The notes under the pieces are model-generated. The model made no database searches. It saw only the letters and a program-made list of their open reading frames with translations, and was not told the DNA's origin. Positions 9,771 through 17,934 of a stretch of 64,000 bases of DNA are shown piece after piece. This DNA comes from Corynebacterium felinum (GTDB lineage Bacteria > Actinomycetota > Actinomycetes > Mycobacteriales > Mycobacteriaceae), in the NCBI RefSeq assembly GCF_030408755.1, contig NZ_CP047209.1:2728001-2792000 (forward strand), given 5' to 3'. A program made the translations under genes and the position numbers. Numbering within the stretch: position 1 is the stretch's first letter; each line of letters opens with the position of its first letter.

Positions 9771-10288
9771 AATACAAAGAGCACAACACACCGCTACATT
9801 CGATGGAGCAGCAACAACCCATTTCTGACGCAGATCTGATTAAAGCTTTGATGTTTGGCACCGGCCCGTTAGCGGAAAACATAGGAATACCGCTCGCACT
9901 ACCGCCAAGCGTGGATCGTATGGTCTACGACCAGGAAGTCGAAGAAATCGTTGCTGAGTTAACACGAATACATTCTGACTCCCTGCAACCAGCCCTGAAG
10001 CAATTGCGCGATTCAGACCCTGTGGTTGTAAGCCAAGGACTTGAAAAAGTCACTACTATCACCACGGAATTTACACACCAGGCTCAAGCTGATCCACAAA
10101 TGTATTTCCCTCCAATTTGTGGAATCGTTATACTCTGCTTGCCGTTTACTTATCGGACTGCTCCATACCGATTCCGCTATCGATACCCTGCCGTTGTTGC
10201 CCTTAAATATTGGGGAAGTAAGGACAATCAAGCAGTCCAAGAAACCTTAGTTACCAATATTATCGATAGCGTGCATGCGCGAGAGTAA

Positions 10289-10679
10289 AACCAATCGCTT
10301 CACTACGCACTAAAGCGTCATCCTCGCTTTCCTCTTACCAAATCCCCTTTGCGCCAAAAATGCTTGCTTTTGGGGCAAAGGGGTTGCAACACACGCTATC
10401 CAAGCGCGCTGTTTGCTAATTTCCAGTGAAGAACTTTCGAGGTTTTTCTCTTTTGGAATCGAATTTTGGAAGTCTATTCTTCCATATACTCCCCCTTCAG
10501 CCTATATTCACATCGAAACGCATAACACTCATTTTTACTTTTCCTGTTTGTTTTTACGGTCGCAAGTACACGCTTGTGGCACAAATGACCGTTCAGAAAA
10601 CCCCACCAAAGCCAGCTCCTGAACGCTCATTCAACTTCCATCCTTTTTTAATCATTATTTTCCATTGGAGGAGATAAAA
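10289..10679. other. Intergenic stretch between the two toxin genes, with a strong hairpin
   Basis: No gene is seen in these 391 bases. CCCCTTTGCGCCAAAA (10344-10359) pairs with TTTTGGGGCAAAGGGG (10368-10383) with one mismatch and an 8-base loop. There is no U-run, so it may be a terminator, an attenuator or an mRNA-stabilising hairpin that separates expression of the two toxin genes. Confidence 0.55.
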
Positions 10680-11399
10680 ATGGAATCTTTAATCTTCCAA
10701 CGCTCCCAAGACACATACCGGAAAATCCTTGCTCGATCACTGAAGGTGATTATGGCAGTGGTTATGAGCACCGTTGTGTTCTCCGGAGGCTTTGTTCCCG
10801 TCGCACAGGCGCAAAGTCACCGTCTTTCGCTCATGGACATTTCAGCCGATGCAGATCCGAGCACCAAAGCAACCGATGACGATATTCTCAAAGGTTTAGT
10901 TTTCAGCACCGGTCCTGTAGCCGAAAGAATGGGTTCCAAAGTGCTCTTACCAGCACATATCACCGAAGCAGATTTTGCACATGAAGTCGATCAAGCAATT
11001 GGTGAGCTCAAGGAACTTTACAAGGATGACCTGACCGCTTCGATTCGCCGTGTGAAGAGCGATGACCCGATTGAAGTTCATCAAGGCCTTGACGATATGA
11101 GTGAGATTGTCGCACGTTACGCGGATTACAAGTATCCCGAAATTGCTCAAGCCTCAGTTAATACATCACCGTCTGGTTGTGGCATAGTCATCGTTTGCGT
11201 AGCGACAACGGCAGTCACGGTTCACAAGGTTGCGTTTCTGAACGCTGGTGTCGTTGTTACAGCAGCTTCAGCTGTTTTCGTGGTGCACTGGCTTACGAAG
11301 TGGCGTACACGCGGGCGCTTTGATGCAAATGCAGCATCACAAGAAACGGTTGTTGTTGATGTTATGAAGGCCATTCGTGATGACAAGATTCGAGTATGA
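10680..11399 (+). CDS. sdpC: SdpC-like peptide toxin precursor
   Basis: A 239-aa secreted precursor. Signal peptide about residues 12-46, ending near AQAQS. A pro-region follows with the family block DDDILKGLVFSTGPVAERMG. The toxin region then starts with two cysteines five residues apart (Cys167 and Cys173 in GCGIVIVC), continues with about 35 hydrophobic residues, and ends in a charged tail. B. subtilis SdpC has the same layout: its 42-residue SDP killing peptide has two disulfide-bonded Cys with the same spacing and is cut from the middle of the precursor. Start taken at ATG 10680 after GGAGGAG, not at the upstream TTG. The coding end overlaps sdpA by 20 bases, and sdpA and sdpB follow, the proteins needed for maturation in B. 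subtilis. Confidence 0.85.
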   Translation: MESLIFQRSQDTYRKILARSLKVIMAVVMSTVVFSGGFVPVAQAQSHRLSLMDISADADPSTKATDDDILKGLVFSTGPVAERMGSKVLLPAHITEADFAHEVDQAIGELKELYKDDLTASIRRVKSDDPIEVHQGLDDMSEIVARYADYKYPEIAQASVNTSPSGCGIVIVCVATTAVTVHKVAFLNAGVVVTAASAVFVVHWLTKWRTRGRFDANAASQETVVVDVMKAIRDDKIRV

Positions 11400-11964
11400 T
11401 CCTTCAGCAACGAAGCTGAAGGCTACCCCCATCATTGCTTTCATCACTATTGCCACTGTGATCATAGTTCAGATGTGGGCGTGGCTTCCAGCTTCGGAGC
11501 TTTACGGATCTAAGGCGCGATCCAAAGTCCTTGCTGTTCGTACTTTCACGGTTCAAGGTTGGGCGTTTTTTACTAAATCTCCGCGTGAAAAACGCACTAT
11601 CGGTTTTGTCCGCGTTCCCGAAACAGACACTTGGGAACCCATAGCGCGTGGGCCCAATTTGTCTTTGCAGTATTTTTTCGGCCTCAATAGAAGTGCGCGG
11701 CTTACCGAAGTGGATACAGAATTACTCACCAACCTCATCCCTGAACAGAATTGGAAAGAATGCGACAACGTTACGCATTTTGAAAAGTGCGTTCCCGAGT
11801 CTCCCTCGATAACCATCGATAATCCCACAACAAATCCTCAGATTTGTGGCGATATTGTGATGACAAAGTCGGAGCCAGTGCCGTGGGCTTATAGAAACCT
11901 ACGCGATGGAATGCCTGGTCAAGTAGTTAAGTTGAACGCCGTTTGCCACTCGGAGAAGAAATGA
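11380..11964 (+). CDS. sdpA: SdpA-family toxin maturation protein
   Basis: A 194-aa protein with one membrane helix near residues 17-37 and then an extracytoplasmic or cytoplasmic domain containing GWAFFTKSPRE (60-70), the motif I recall as typical of SdpA proteins. Four Cys in the C-terminal half could pair if exported. In B. subtilis SdpA acts with SdpB to produce active SDP. The start overlaps the end of sdpC, and its end overlaps sdpB by 4 bases (ATGA), so the three genes are translationally coupled. GTG at 11377 is an alternative start. Confidence 0.85.
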   Translation: MTRFEYDPSATKLKATPIIAFITIATVIIVQMWAWLPASELYGSKARSKVLAVRTFTVQGWAFFTKSPREKRTIGFVRVPETDTWEPIARGPNLSLQYFFGLNRSARLTEVDTELLTNLIPEQNWKECDNVTHFEKCVPESPSITIDNPTTNPQICGDIVMTKSEPVPWAYRNLRDGMPGQVVKLNAVCHSEKK

Positions 11965-12902
11965 ATTCAGTAATTACGCGACGTCGATCTTTTGGTGAGT
12001 TTCTCGCGACTGTCGGCACGATCATGATGGAGGCAAACCCTCACCGTCGTTTAGCTGGAATTGCTCGTTCGCTTCTTGGCTTCGGCACTTTTCTCACTTT
12101 TATTCTTACTCCCCGTGACGCCTTGTTCTTTTCTTCCGAATCGGCTCCACACGGTGCAGTCTGCGAAGGCTCTTTTTCACGAGTTGGGCTCTATTGCGCA
12201 CTCGCACCAAATTGGACGCTATCATACGTGTTCACTTTCATTATTTTGATCGCTGTCATGTCTGGCGTGCTGCCAGGCATTGTGAGCTGGATACACTTCT
12301 GGTTCCAGTGGAGCTTTGCTTCCCAATCTCCAATTGTTGACGGCGGTGATCATATTGCCCAAGCTCTCGCGCTCATCTTCATACTTTTTCATTTCGGTGA
12401 TACGAGATTAACCCATTGGCATAACCACCCACCCAACAAGCCTCTCCCCGTTTTTCGTTTGTCATTGTGGTGGGCTGCCATCATCTTGTTTATGGTTCAG
12501 GGTTTCGTTGTGTATTTCCATGCAGCGGTAGGAAAGTTCGTTGTCCCAGAATGGCTCAACGGCACTGGCGTATGGTACTGGATTTCCGATCCTACATTCG
12601 GACCGCCTAGCTTTATCGCAACGCCATTGCTGTGGATTTTTGGTTTACCATATCTCGGTCAATTCGCGACTTATCTCGTGTTGATTGTGGAATTTGTCTT
12701 AGGCATAGGCTGTCTATTCAGATCACAATTCAAGAAAATTTTGTTTATCATAGGCATAATTCTCCACACAGGTTTTGCGATCACATTTGGACTTTGGTCG
12801 TTCCTCATCTCCATGGCAGCGCTGCTAATCATGCACCTGCTCTATTTCGACCATGTCAAAAAAGATCGCTCACCAACAACTAGCCCTTCGAAACGCGAGT
12901 AA
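11961..12902 (+). CDS. sdpB: SdpB-family integral membrane maturation protein (HTTM domain)
   Basis: A 313-aa polytopic membrane protein with about seven helices, matching SdpB (323 aa in B. subtilis), which has an HTTM domain related to vitamin K-dependent gamma-carboxylase. Visible landmarks are a His/Asp-rich stretch (DTRLTHWHNHP), VVYFHAAVGKFVVPEWLNGT and WYWISDPTFG, all in the region where this family conserves residues. SdpB is needed for forming mature SDP. Start taken at ATG 11961, which overlaps the sdpA stop, after CGGAGAAG. Confidence 0.85.
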   Translation: MNSVITRRRSFGEFLATVGTIMMEANPHRRLAGIARSLLGFGTFLTFILTPRDALFFSSESAPHGAVCEGSFSRVGLYCALAPNWTLSYVFTFIILIAVMSGVLPGIVSWIHFWFQWSFASQSPIVDGGDHIAQALALIFILFHFGDTRLTHWHNHPPNKPLPVFRLSLWWAAIILFMVQGFVVYFHAAVGKFVVPEWLNGTGVWYWISDPTFGPPSFIATPLLWIFGLPYLGQFATYLVLIVEFVLGIGCLFRSQFKKILFIIGIILHTGFAITFGLWSFLISMAALLIMHLLYFDHVKKDRSPTTSPSKRE

Positions 12903-12904
12903 AG

Positions 12905-13312
12905 ATGGAAGAATTTATCATTCAGCATCCTTGGCTGGTCTTTTTCGCTCTTACGATAATATCCGCAGTGCAGGCAACAAAGACTCGCAAGAGCATGGAA
13001 AGAAATTCGACTTGGAAGTATCCCCCGGAAGCCACGATGCCACATGACGAGGCGCATCCACTCGACCCATGTGCCGGGTCGAAACTTCATTGGAGGCTTG
13101 CCACCCTTTGGTTCACTAGTGGTGCTATCACCGCATATCAGGCGCATACAGGCACAGATACTATTTGGATCGCCACCGTCTCGTTCGCCAGCATATTGGT
13201 CGGCGCCATACTCAGCACTGCGACGCGCATGGTTGCGAACAAAGCTGCTAAGCAAGATACACCACCGCAACAATCCACATTCACCCCCACCAATAACTCG
13301 CCGTTCCTTTAA
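12905..13312 (+). CDS. Small three-helix membrane protein, candidate immunity protein
   Basis: A 135-aa protein starting 2 bases after sdpB. Membrane helices are predicted near 8-24, 62-80 and 86-110, followed by a polar Gln/Thr/Pro-rich tail. I do not recognise the family; it is not like SdpI, which has a DUF1648-type multi-helix fold. Tight linkage to sdpCAB and the lack of any other candidate nearby make an immunity role plausible. That role is inference only; it might instead assist SdpAB. Confidence 0.65.
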   Translation: MEEFIIQHPWLVFFALTIISAVQATKTRKSMERNSTWKYPPEATMPHDEAHPLDPCAGSKLHWRLATLWFTSGAITAYQAHTGTDTIWIATVSFASILVGAILSTATRMVANKAAKQDTPPQQSTFTPTNNSPFL

Positions 13313-13320
13313 CACCCATT

Positions 13321-13736
13321 GAGGATTTCTCACCGAGGAAATGCGCATGAAACGCTGACCTGTGGTTTTGGGGGTTTTGTGGGTGGAACGTCAACGAAAG
13401 CACGCGGGGTTCTTACTCAGAATGGATTTTGACAAAGAAAACTACCATGAGAAGAACACCGCGTGCTCCGTTATTCTGCCACAAGACTCCGTCACAACGT
13501 GATGCGCGAGTTCAGGCAATAATGTCGCAGCAAGACATGCCTTGTAACAGCAACGCCCTGATCAACTGCTCAGAATCACGGCAGGCATCTTTCTATGTAA
13601 CGCGTGCAACCGGGTTGCTGGGTGCTACTCCAAAGATAACATCACTGGCGATGAAAAGCGCTACGCGATCCTCACCCAAGCGCTACACGCTAGTTACCAC
13701 ACCGCTACGAACTACACGTTCGCAACAGAGCACGCT
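13321..13736 (+). mobile_element. Decayed end of an IS related to the 8824-9770 element
   Basis: The sequence from 13321 begins GAGGATTTCTCACC and stays closely similar for about 170 bases to the transposase-start end of the complete IS, read from its 9770 side. After the point matching the transposase start (VLRYSAT), the frame meets a stop and similarity fades. The remaining 250 bases have no intact gene; a 16-codon tail of one frame runs into the panC end. Relative to the complete element it lies in inverted orientation. Confidence 0.75.
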
Positions 13737-14552
13737 TTAGGCGCTGGGGTTTTCAATATTCTTAAAACCAATTCCAAGTGGTAATCCGACATTATCAGTC
13801 AGGCGCACGCCACCTAAGGTGATGCCTGCAAACAGGCGGGCGTCGCCCACCTGAGGGGCAGGGCCCAAATTCAATGCGGTCACCTTCACAAAATCAGGTA
13901 CCACACCACTAGCCTGCAACACCTCACGCACCACCGCGCACACAGCCTCCTGGCCAGCCTCCGCAGCATGAGCCCCGGCGGTCACAGCGGCAGCAAGCGC
14001 CAACGCCTGCTCCCTATACTCCACAGGAATCATCGTGTTACGCAGCGAAATCGCCACACCATCTGGCATACGTACCGTGGGCACCGAATGAATCGTGACA
14101 GGAATGTGCAAATCAGTCACCGCCTGCTGCACATTCACCAACAGCTCATAATCCTTCTCCCCCAACACCAGATCAGAAGGACCAATCGCACCCACAAGCG
14201 CAAGAATCCGACTCGCATCCACCCTAAGCAACTCAGGGTCTTCCATCCCGTTATCGTTCACCATCACACCACCGCGTAAACCATGCGGCCACAAGGAGTG
14301 ATCGCTGTACCTAGCGACGGCGTCGACACGCTCAGCAGCCACATCGTGCTGCGCAACCGAATCGTGGGCGGCAACAATAACCACACTGCCAGGAATACGC
14401 CGCGCCGCACGAATCAACGCACAATGCCCCGCATGCACCCCAGCACCCACAACCACCAGCACCACAGGTTTACCCTGCTTACGGAAAGCAGAAGCAATCA
14501 TCGACGCCCGAGCAACATCACAATCCTGAGCAACACCGAATTCAAAAGCCAT
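13737..14552 (-). CDS. panC: Pantoate--beta-alanine ligase
   Basis: A 271-aa enzyme of the PanC family that condenses pantoate and beta-alanine with ATP in pantothenate synthesis. The nucleotide-binding HxGH motif appears as HAGH near residues 40-43; the GEKDYELL block, the VRMPDGVAISLRN block (equivalent to VREADGLALSSRN) and the helix REQALALAA follow. The N-terminus is somewhat divergent (GAGVHAGH where MGALHEGH is usual). It is last in a minus-strand run and follows the same order as M. tuberculosis Rv3602c to Rv3610c. The gene ends against an IS remnant. Confidence 0.82.
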   Translation of the reverse strand: MAFEFGVAQDCDVARASMIASAFRKQGKPVVLVVVGAGVHAGHCALIRAARRIPGSVVIVAAHDSVAQHDVAAERVDAVARYSDHSLWPHGLRGGVMVNDNGMEDPELLRVDASRILALVGAIGPSDLVLGEKDYELLVNVQQAVTDLHIPVTIHSVPTVRMPDGVAISLRNTMIPVEYREQALALAAAVTAGAHAAEAGQEAVCAVVREVLQASGVVPDFVKVTALNLGPAPQVGDARLFAGITLGGVRLTDNVGLPLGIGFKNIENPSA

Positions 14553-14558
14553 AATGTG

Positions 14559-15119
14559 TTAACCACTCACTCCATCAAGAAAATCCACGCCTAAACGATA
14601 CAACTTTCCCCCACCCATCAACTTTTCAACCGCCGCAATCGTGCGCACATCACGCAACGCAGGCGCAAAAAACTCACACAAACCACGAGCCTGCTCATCC
14701 GCAACCGCAGAAAACACCAGCCACCATGCCACTAACGCCTGCGTTTGCGGCCAATCCTCAGCAGCCACCTGAGTCACGGGAACACCAAGCGGCTGAAGTA
14801 AAAGCTCCGCAACCACCGCGCCAAGCTCATCAAAAGTGCACACCGCACACCCGCGCTGCTGCGGCAAAACCGCAATATCTAAACAGCCAGAAACCTCAGG
14901 TGCTAAGGCCAGACAATGATTGAGCACAATAGTATTTGGGCGCAGAACATCCGCAAGTGCTTCAAGCTGCTGCTCAACCACGGAATCAGTCACACCCAGA
15001 ATCACCATCTCAGGCGCATCGTTAAGTGTCACCTGCACATGGCCAGCTTGGAGCAAATCTGAGGTGAGAAACGAATGCCCAACAACACAAAACCTCAGTT
15101 GTGGTGGGTTAACGCTCAT
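14559..15119 (-). CDS. Rossmann-like protein of the DUF2520 neighbourhood, short form
   Basis: A 186-aa protein beginning with LRFCVVGHSF, a degenerate Rossmann-type strand and turn, followed by an MVILGVTDS strand and a helical C-terminal half. It sits between panC and the DUF6779-like gene, where mycobacteria carry a DUF2520 protein of about 300 aa. It is therefore probably a shortened member of that family with unknown substrate. Its start overlaps the end of the upstream gene by 11 bases. Confidence 0.55.
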   Translation of the reverse strand: MSVNPPQLRFCVVGHSFLTSDLLQAGHVQVTLNDAPEMVILGVTDSVVEQQLEALADVLRPNTIVLNHCLALAPEVSGCLDIAVLPQQRGCAVCTFDELGAVVAELLLQPLGVPVTQVAAEDWPQTQALVAWWLVFSAVADEQARGLCEFFAPALRDVRTIAAVEKLMGGGKLYRLGVDFLDGVSG

Positions 15120-16563
15120 TATGTCGTTTCTTCATCAAATCAGCAACGCTCAAGCCACCCGTCTGATCATCCTGGCGACGGCGACCATGCGACGCCTCCC
15201 GAACAGGTGGAACCGGGGTTTCGACAACCCGATCTTCTTTACGACGCCGACCCCCCGAAGACCGCGGCGCTGACGTGCCGTAATCCGAGGATGCAGCAGA
15301 ATGCGCAGGGGTATAACCACCACCAGAATAGGTGCCATACCCAAAACTCGAACCATATCCTGCACCCTCCGACACCGAGGAACGCTGCGGCTCAAAATCA
15401 CCCACCAGTGGCTGGGGTTCAGCGGAAGTACCCACCCAGTTCACCGCATCAAAGCTACTAGTGTTAAACGTTGGGGTGTACGGCTCATCATTGGTTGCGA
15501 CATCAGCCGAATCATCATATGCAGCATCCAGGCTGGAATAGTCTGAGTATTGTGTTGTGTCATCGTAGCTGTAACTCGACGCATACTCGGAGTAGTCCGG
15601 CTCAGCCTGCGGCTCTGTGGCTTGCTGATAGCTGGAGTAGTAGTCACTAGTGTCAGCTGCGTAGGAAGAATCACCAGCCTCATAGCTGGTATCGGCTGCC
15701 AAAGCCTCCTCCTGTGCCGGGTATGAGTCGTAGCTATAACCGCCGTACTCATAAGACGTGGTGGTGGGCTGCTGCGTGGGCGAATACTCTTCGGCGGAAT
15801 ACTGCGAATCCGAATACTCGGAAAAATCCTGTTCCGAATACTGGGCATCCGAATACTCCGGCTCAAAAGCAACAGCCCCCTGATCAGATCCACTCTGAGC
15901 ATGAGTTGCGCCGTAGCCCGAATAATCAAAATAATCCGGCTTTTCCGCTACCGGCTCCACAATCGGTTCCGGAGCTGGCGCTGGTGCTGGTGTTGCGGTG
16001 GGAGTGTGCGGTGGTTGTGGTGTTGCCACAAAAGAACCAGTCGAGCTTTGGTCGAAGGTTTCTACCGGCATAGCGCTCGGCGGTGCTTGGGTATCCTCTA
16101 GCTCGCGAATCCGCACCGCCTCAGCACGCAACACGGGGCTGTGCTCGGGGAACACAGTGCCTGTGATTGCCTCCAACTGGCCGCGCACCTGGGCGAGCTG
16201 CTCGCTGATATCCGCAAGGGCCTGGTTGGACATTTCCTTCGAGCGGGTCGAAATTTCCTGCTGAATTTGTGTCTCGCGCATCATGCGCTGCGTTGCGTGG
16301 CGCTTTTCCGCCTGATCCAGCTTTGCCTGATACATCGAGCGCTGTACTTCTAAATCACGCTGGTATCGGAAGGCCACAAACACGCCTAAAAGCACAGCCC
16401 ACAACGCAACCAACATGGCGATCTTAATCGCGCCTACTGAGCTGAACATCAGCATCATGGCGCTGGCAATAACAGCCAGCAAGATCAGCACGACAACAAG
16501 AAATTGATTGCTGTCGCGCGTCACCTTTCCGGGCTGCCGATCGCGGTTGGTTTTGCTAGTCAT
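15109..16563 (-). CDS. Membrane protein with coiled coil and Tyr/Ser/acidic repeat tail (DUF6779-like)
   Basis: A 484-aa protein. Two membrane helices (about 20-40 and 45-66) are followed by a charged coiled-coil region (about 70-140) and then a long low-complexity segment rich in Tyr, Ser, Asp and Gln with repeats such as EYSDAQYSEQD. The C-terminus is basic (GRRRKED, KKRHNER). The position equals the unnamed membrane-protein gene of this conserved block. Function unknown; the layout suggests a cytoplasmic scaffold anchored to the membrane. Confidence 0.7.
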   Translation of the reverse strand: MTSKTNRDRQPGKVTRDSNQFLVVVLILLAVIASAMMLMFSSVGAIKIAMLVALWAVLLGVFVAFRYQRDLEVQRSMYQAKLDQAEKRHATQRMMRETQIQQEISTRSKEMSNQALADISEQLAQVRGQLEAITGTVFPEHSPVLRAEAVRIRELEDTQAPPSAMPVETFDQSSTGSFVATPQPPHTPTATPAPAPAPEPIVEPVAEKPDYFDYSGYGATHAQSGSDQGAVAFEPEYSDAQYSEQDFSEYSDSQYSAEEYSPTQQPTTTSYEYGGYSYDSYPAQEEALAADTSYEAGDSSYAADTSDYYSSYQQATEPQAEPDYSEYASSYSYDDTTQYSDYSSLDAAYDDSADVATNDEPYTPTFNTSSFDAVNWVGTSAEPQPLVGDFEPQRSSVSEGAGYGSSFGYGTYSGGGYTPAHSAASSDYGTSAPRSSGGRRRKEDRVVETPVPPVREASHGRRRQDDQTGGLSVADLMKKRHNER

Positions 16564-16591
16564 GCCTTACAACTTACCTCATAAGAAAATT

Positions 16592-17056
16592 CTAAGCAGA
16601 TTCTGCGTCCGTCGGTGGCGGGGCTTGGCAGGCTCTTTCCAACCACAATCCTGCAGCACTCAGGGCAAATCCGCCGAGGAGTGCGCCGATCACTTTCGGC
16701 GTATCCTCACCGGCGGCGGTGAGCATGCTGATGCGGGGAATGATGTAGATAGCCAAACCGAGGTACCCCCCACCAAAAATAGCACCAGTCCACGCGCTGG
16801 CTTTGCCCATGACCAAAAAATTCGCGGCACGGGTTGGTTCCAGCTGGCTTTTATCAAAACCAATCCGGTTATCTTTGATCCGGCCCTTGACCACAACCGC
16901 CAACAGTGCGCACAGTCCCGCCATGGCCCACAAGGTGATGGCCACTGAGGTCGGCACAGGTGGGAAATAGCTATACATTTGCGCCACCACAATGAATGTG
17001 GCGGCTGCGCAAAACCCGGCCATGCCGATCAGTGCAGCGAGATGTGTTGGCTTCAC
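16592..17056 (-). CDS. DUF3180 family membrane protein
   Basis: A 154-aa protein with four predicted membrane helices, the last two flanking a Gly-rich loop (AIFGGGYLGLAIYI). It lies 3 bases after folK in the folate operon, where all actinobacterial versions of this cluster carry a DUF3180 gene. Function unknown. Confidence 0.8.
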   Translation of the reverse strand: MKPTHLAALIGMAGFCAAATFIVVAQMYSYFPPVPTSVAITLWAMAGLCALLAVVVKGRIKDNRIGFDKSQLEPTRAANFLVMGKASAWTGAIFGGGYLGLAIYIIPRISMLTAAGEDTPKVIGALLGGFALSAAGLWLERACQAPPPTDAESA

Positions 17057-17059
17057 GGT

Positions 17060-17548
17060 TTAAATCTCCTGGATAGATTCCACGTCGGCAGGATCGAGTC
17101 CTGCCACGAGATCCGCAACTTTGAGCCCACGAAGGCACGCGTTCGGATCCGCTTGAAGCCACGGTACCAAAACAAACGCACGAGACTTCGCCCACGGGTG
17201 CGGCAGCATCAATTCGGGATCGTCTTGAACAAGCTCCACCCCATCTTGTGTCACCTGCACAATATCGACATCTAAGGTGCGTGGCCCCCAGCGGCGTTCC
17301 CGCACCCGATCTGCTGCATCCTCCAGCGCTTGGCCGCGGCGCAACAGTTCGAGGGGGCTGCAGTGTACTTCGACGATGAGCACAGCGTTGAGGAATTCGT
17401 CTTGATCCACCACTCCCCACGGCGGGGTGGAGTACACGGATGAGCGCGCAATGGTTTCGTCAGCAAAGTGCTCAAACACTGTTTCGAGGAGCTTATAGCG
17501 ATCCTCCATATTTGAGCCGATGGACAGTACTGCGCGGATTGTTTCCAT
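17060..17548 (-). CDS. folK: 2-amino-4-hydroxy-6-hydroxymethyldihydropteridine pyrophosphokinase
   Basis: A 162-aa HPPK that transfers pyrophosphate from ATP to the pterin alcohol in folate synthesis. Visible family features are LSIGSNMEDR near the start, SSVYSTPPWG, FLNAV, the signature RRWGPRTLDVDI with its Asp pair, and LPHPWAKSRAFVL. It follows folB by 3 bases. Confidence 0.95.
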   Translation of the reverse strand: METIRAVLSIGSNMEDRYKLLETVFEHFADETIARSSVYSTPPWGVVDQDEFLNAVLIVEVHCSPLELLRRGQALEDAADRVRERRWGPRTLDVDIVQVTQDGVELVQDDPELMLPHPWAKSRAFVLVPWLQADPNACLRGLKVADLVAGLDPADVESIQEI

Positions 17549-17551
17549 GTG

Positions 17552-17932
17552 TTATCCCTTCCTGCCGCGTTCCCTCGAACGGCGCGCAACCACAGCCACG
17601 TCGTGGAAGGTGCGTGGAATTGGTGCGTTGGGTTTATGCACTGTTACTTCCACTGCGAACAGTTGCGGGAATTCGCACATGATGTTCTCAGCGATGGTTC
17701 CTGCTACCTTTTCGATCAGATCGAAGCTGGGCCCGGTGAGCACCTGATAGGCGATTTCAGCAAGCTGTGCATAGTTAACGGTGTGTGCAAGATTGTCAGT
17801 CTCCACTGCTGCGCTGAAGTCGAGCCAGCAGCACAGATCAACGCTGAAGTCTTGGCCCTGGCGCTTTTCATCCGCAAAAACGCCGTGGTAGCCGTAGCCG
17901 TGGAGCCCTTTGAGTTCAATGCGGTCAGCCAT
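17552..17932 (-). CDS. folB: Dihydroneopterin aldolase
   Basis: A 126-aa FolB. It begins MADRIELKGLHGYGYHGVF, the conserved start of this family, with catalytic-type residues in the NYAQLAEI and LIEKVA regions and the ending VTVHKPNAPIP. A longer upstream frame exists, but 17932 fits the family start and lies 2 bases after folP. It converts dihydroneopterin to the hydroxymethyl pterin used by FolK. Confidence 0.94.
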   Translation of the reverse strand: MADRIELKGLHGYGYHGVFADEKRQGQDFSVDLCCWLDFSAAVETDNLAHTVNYAQLAEIAYQVLTGPSFDLIEKVAGTIAENIMCEFPQLFAVEVTVHKPNAPIPRTFHDVAVVARRSRERGRKG

Positions 17933-17934
17933 GC

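Larger units (their letters stand above)
8691..10288 (+). pseudogene. SdpC-type toxin precursor disrupted by an IS5-type element
   Basis: Codons 1-44 (8691-8822) encode an N-terminus with a signal peptide. They run into the IS at 8824, where the sequence now reads TGA. The rest resumes after the IS. Removing 8824-9770 and one copy of the AAT target duplication restores one frame of 215 aa (8691-8823 joined to 9774-10288). The restored protein has the SdpC family block (KALMFGTGPLAENIG) and the paired cysteines CGIVILC (Cys160 and Cys166), matching the intact toxin at 10680. AAAAGGA before 8691 fits a ribosome site. The region after the cysteines is rich in Tyr, Arg and Pro, unlike the intact paralogue. 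Confidence 0.85.

Noticed and set aside
13429..13740. A 103-codon plus frame before panC
   Set aside because: It starts inside the IS-derived end and shows Ser/Thr/Arg-rich random content.
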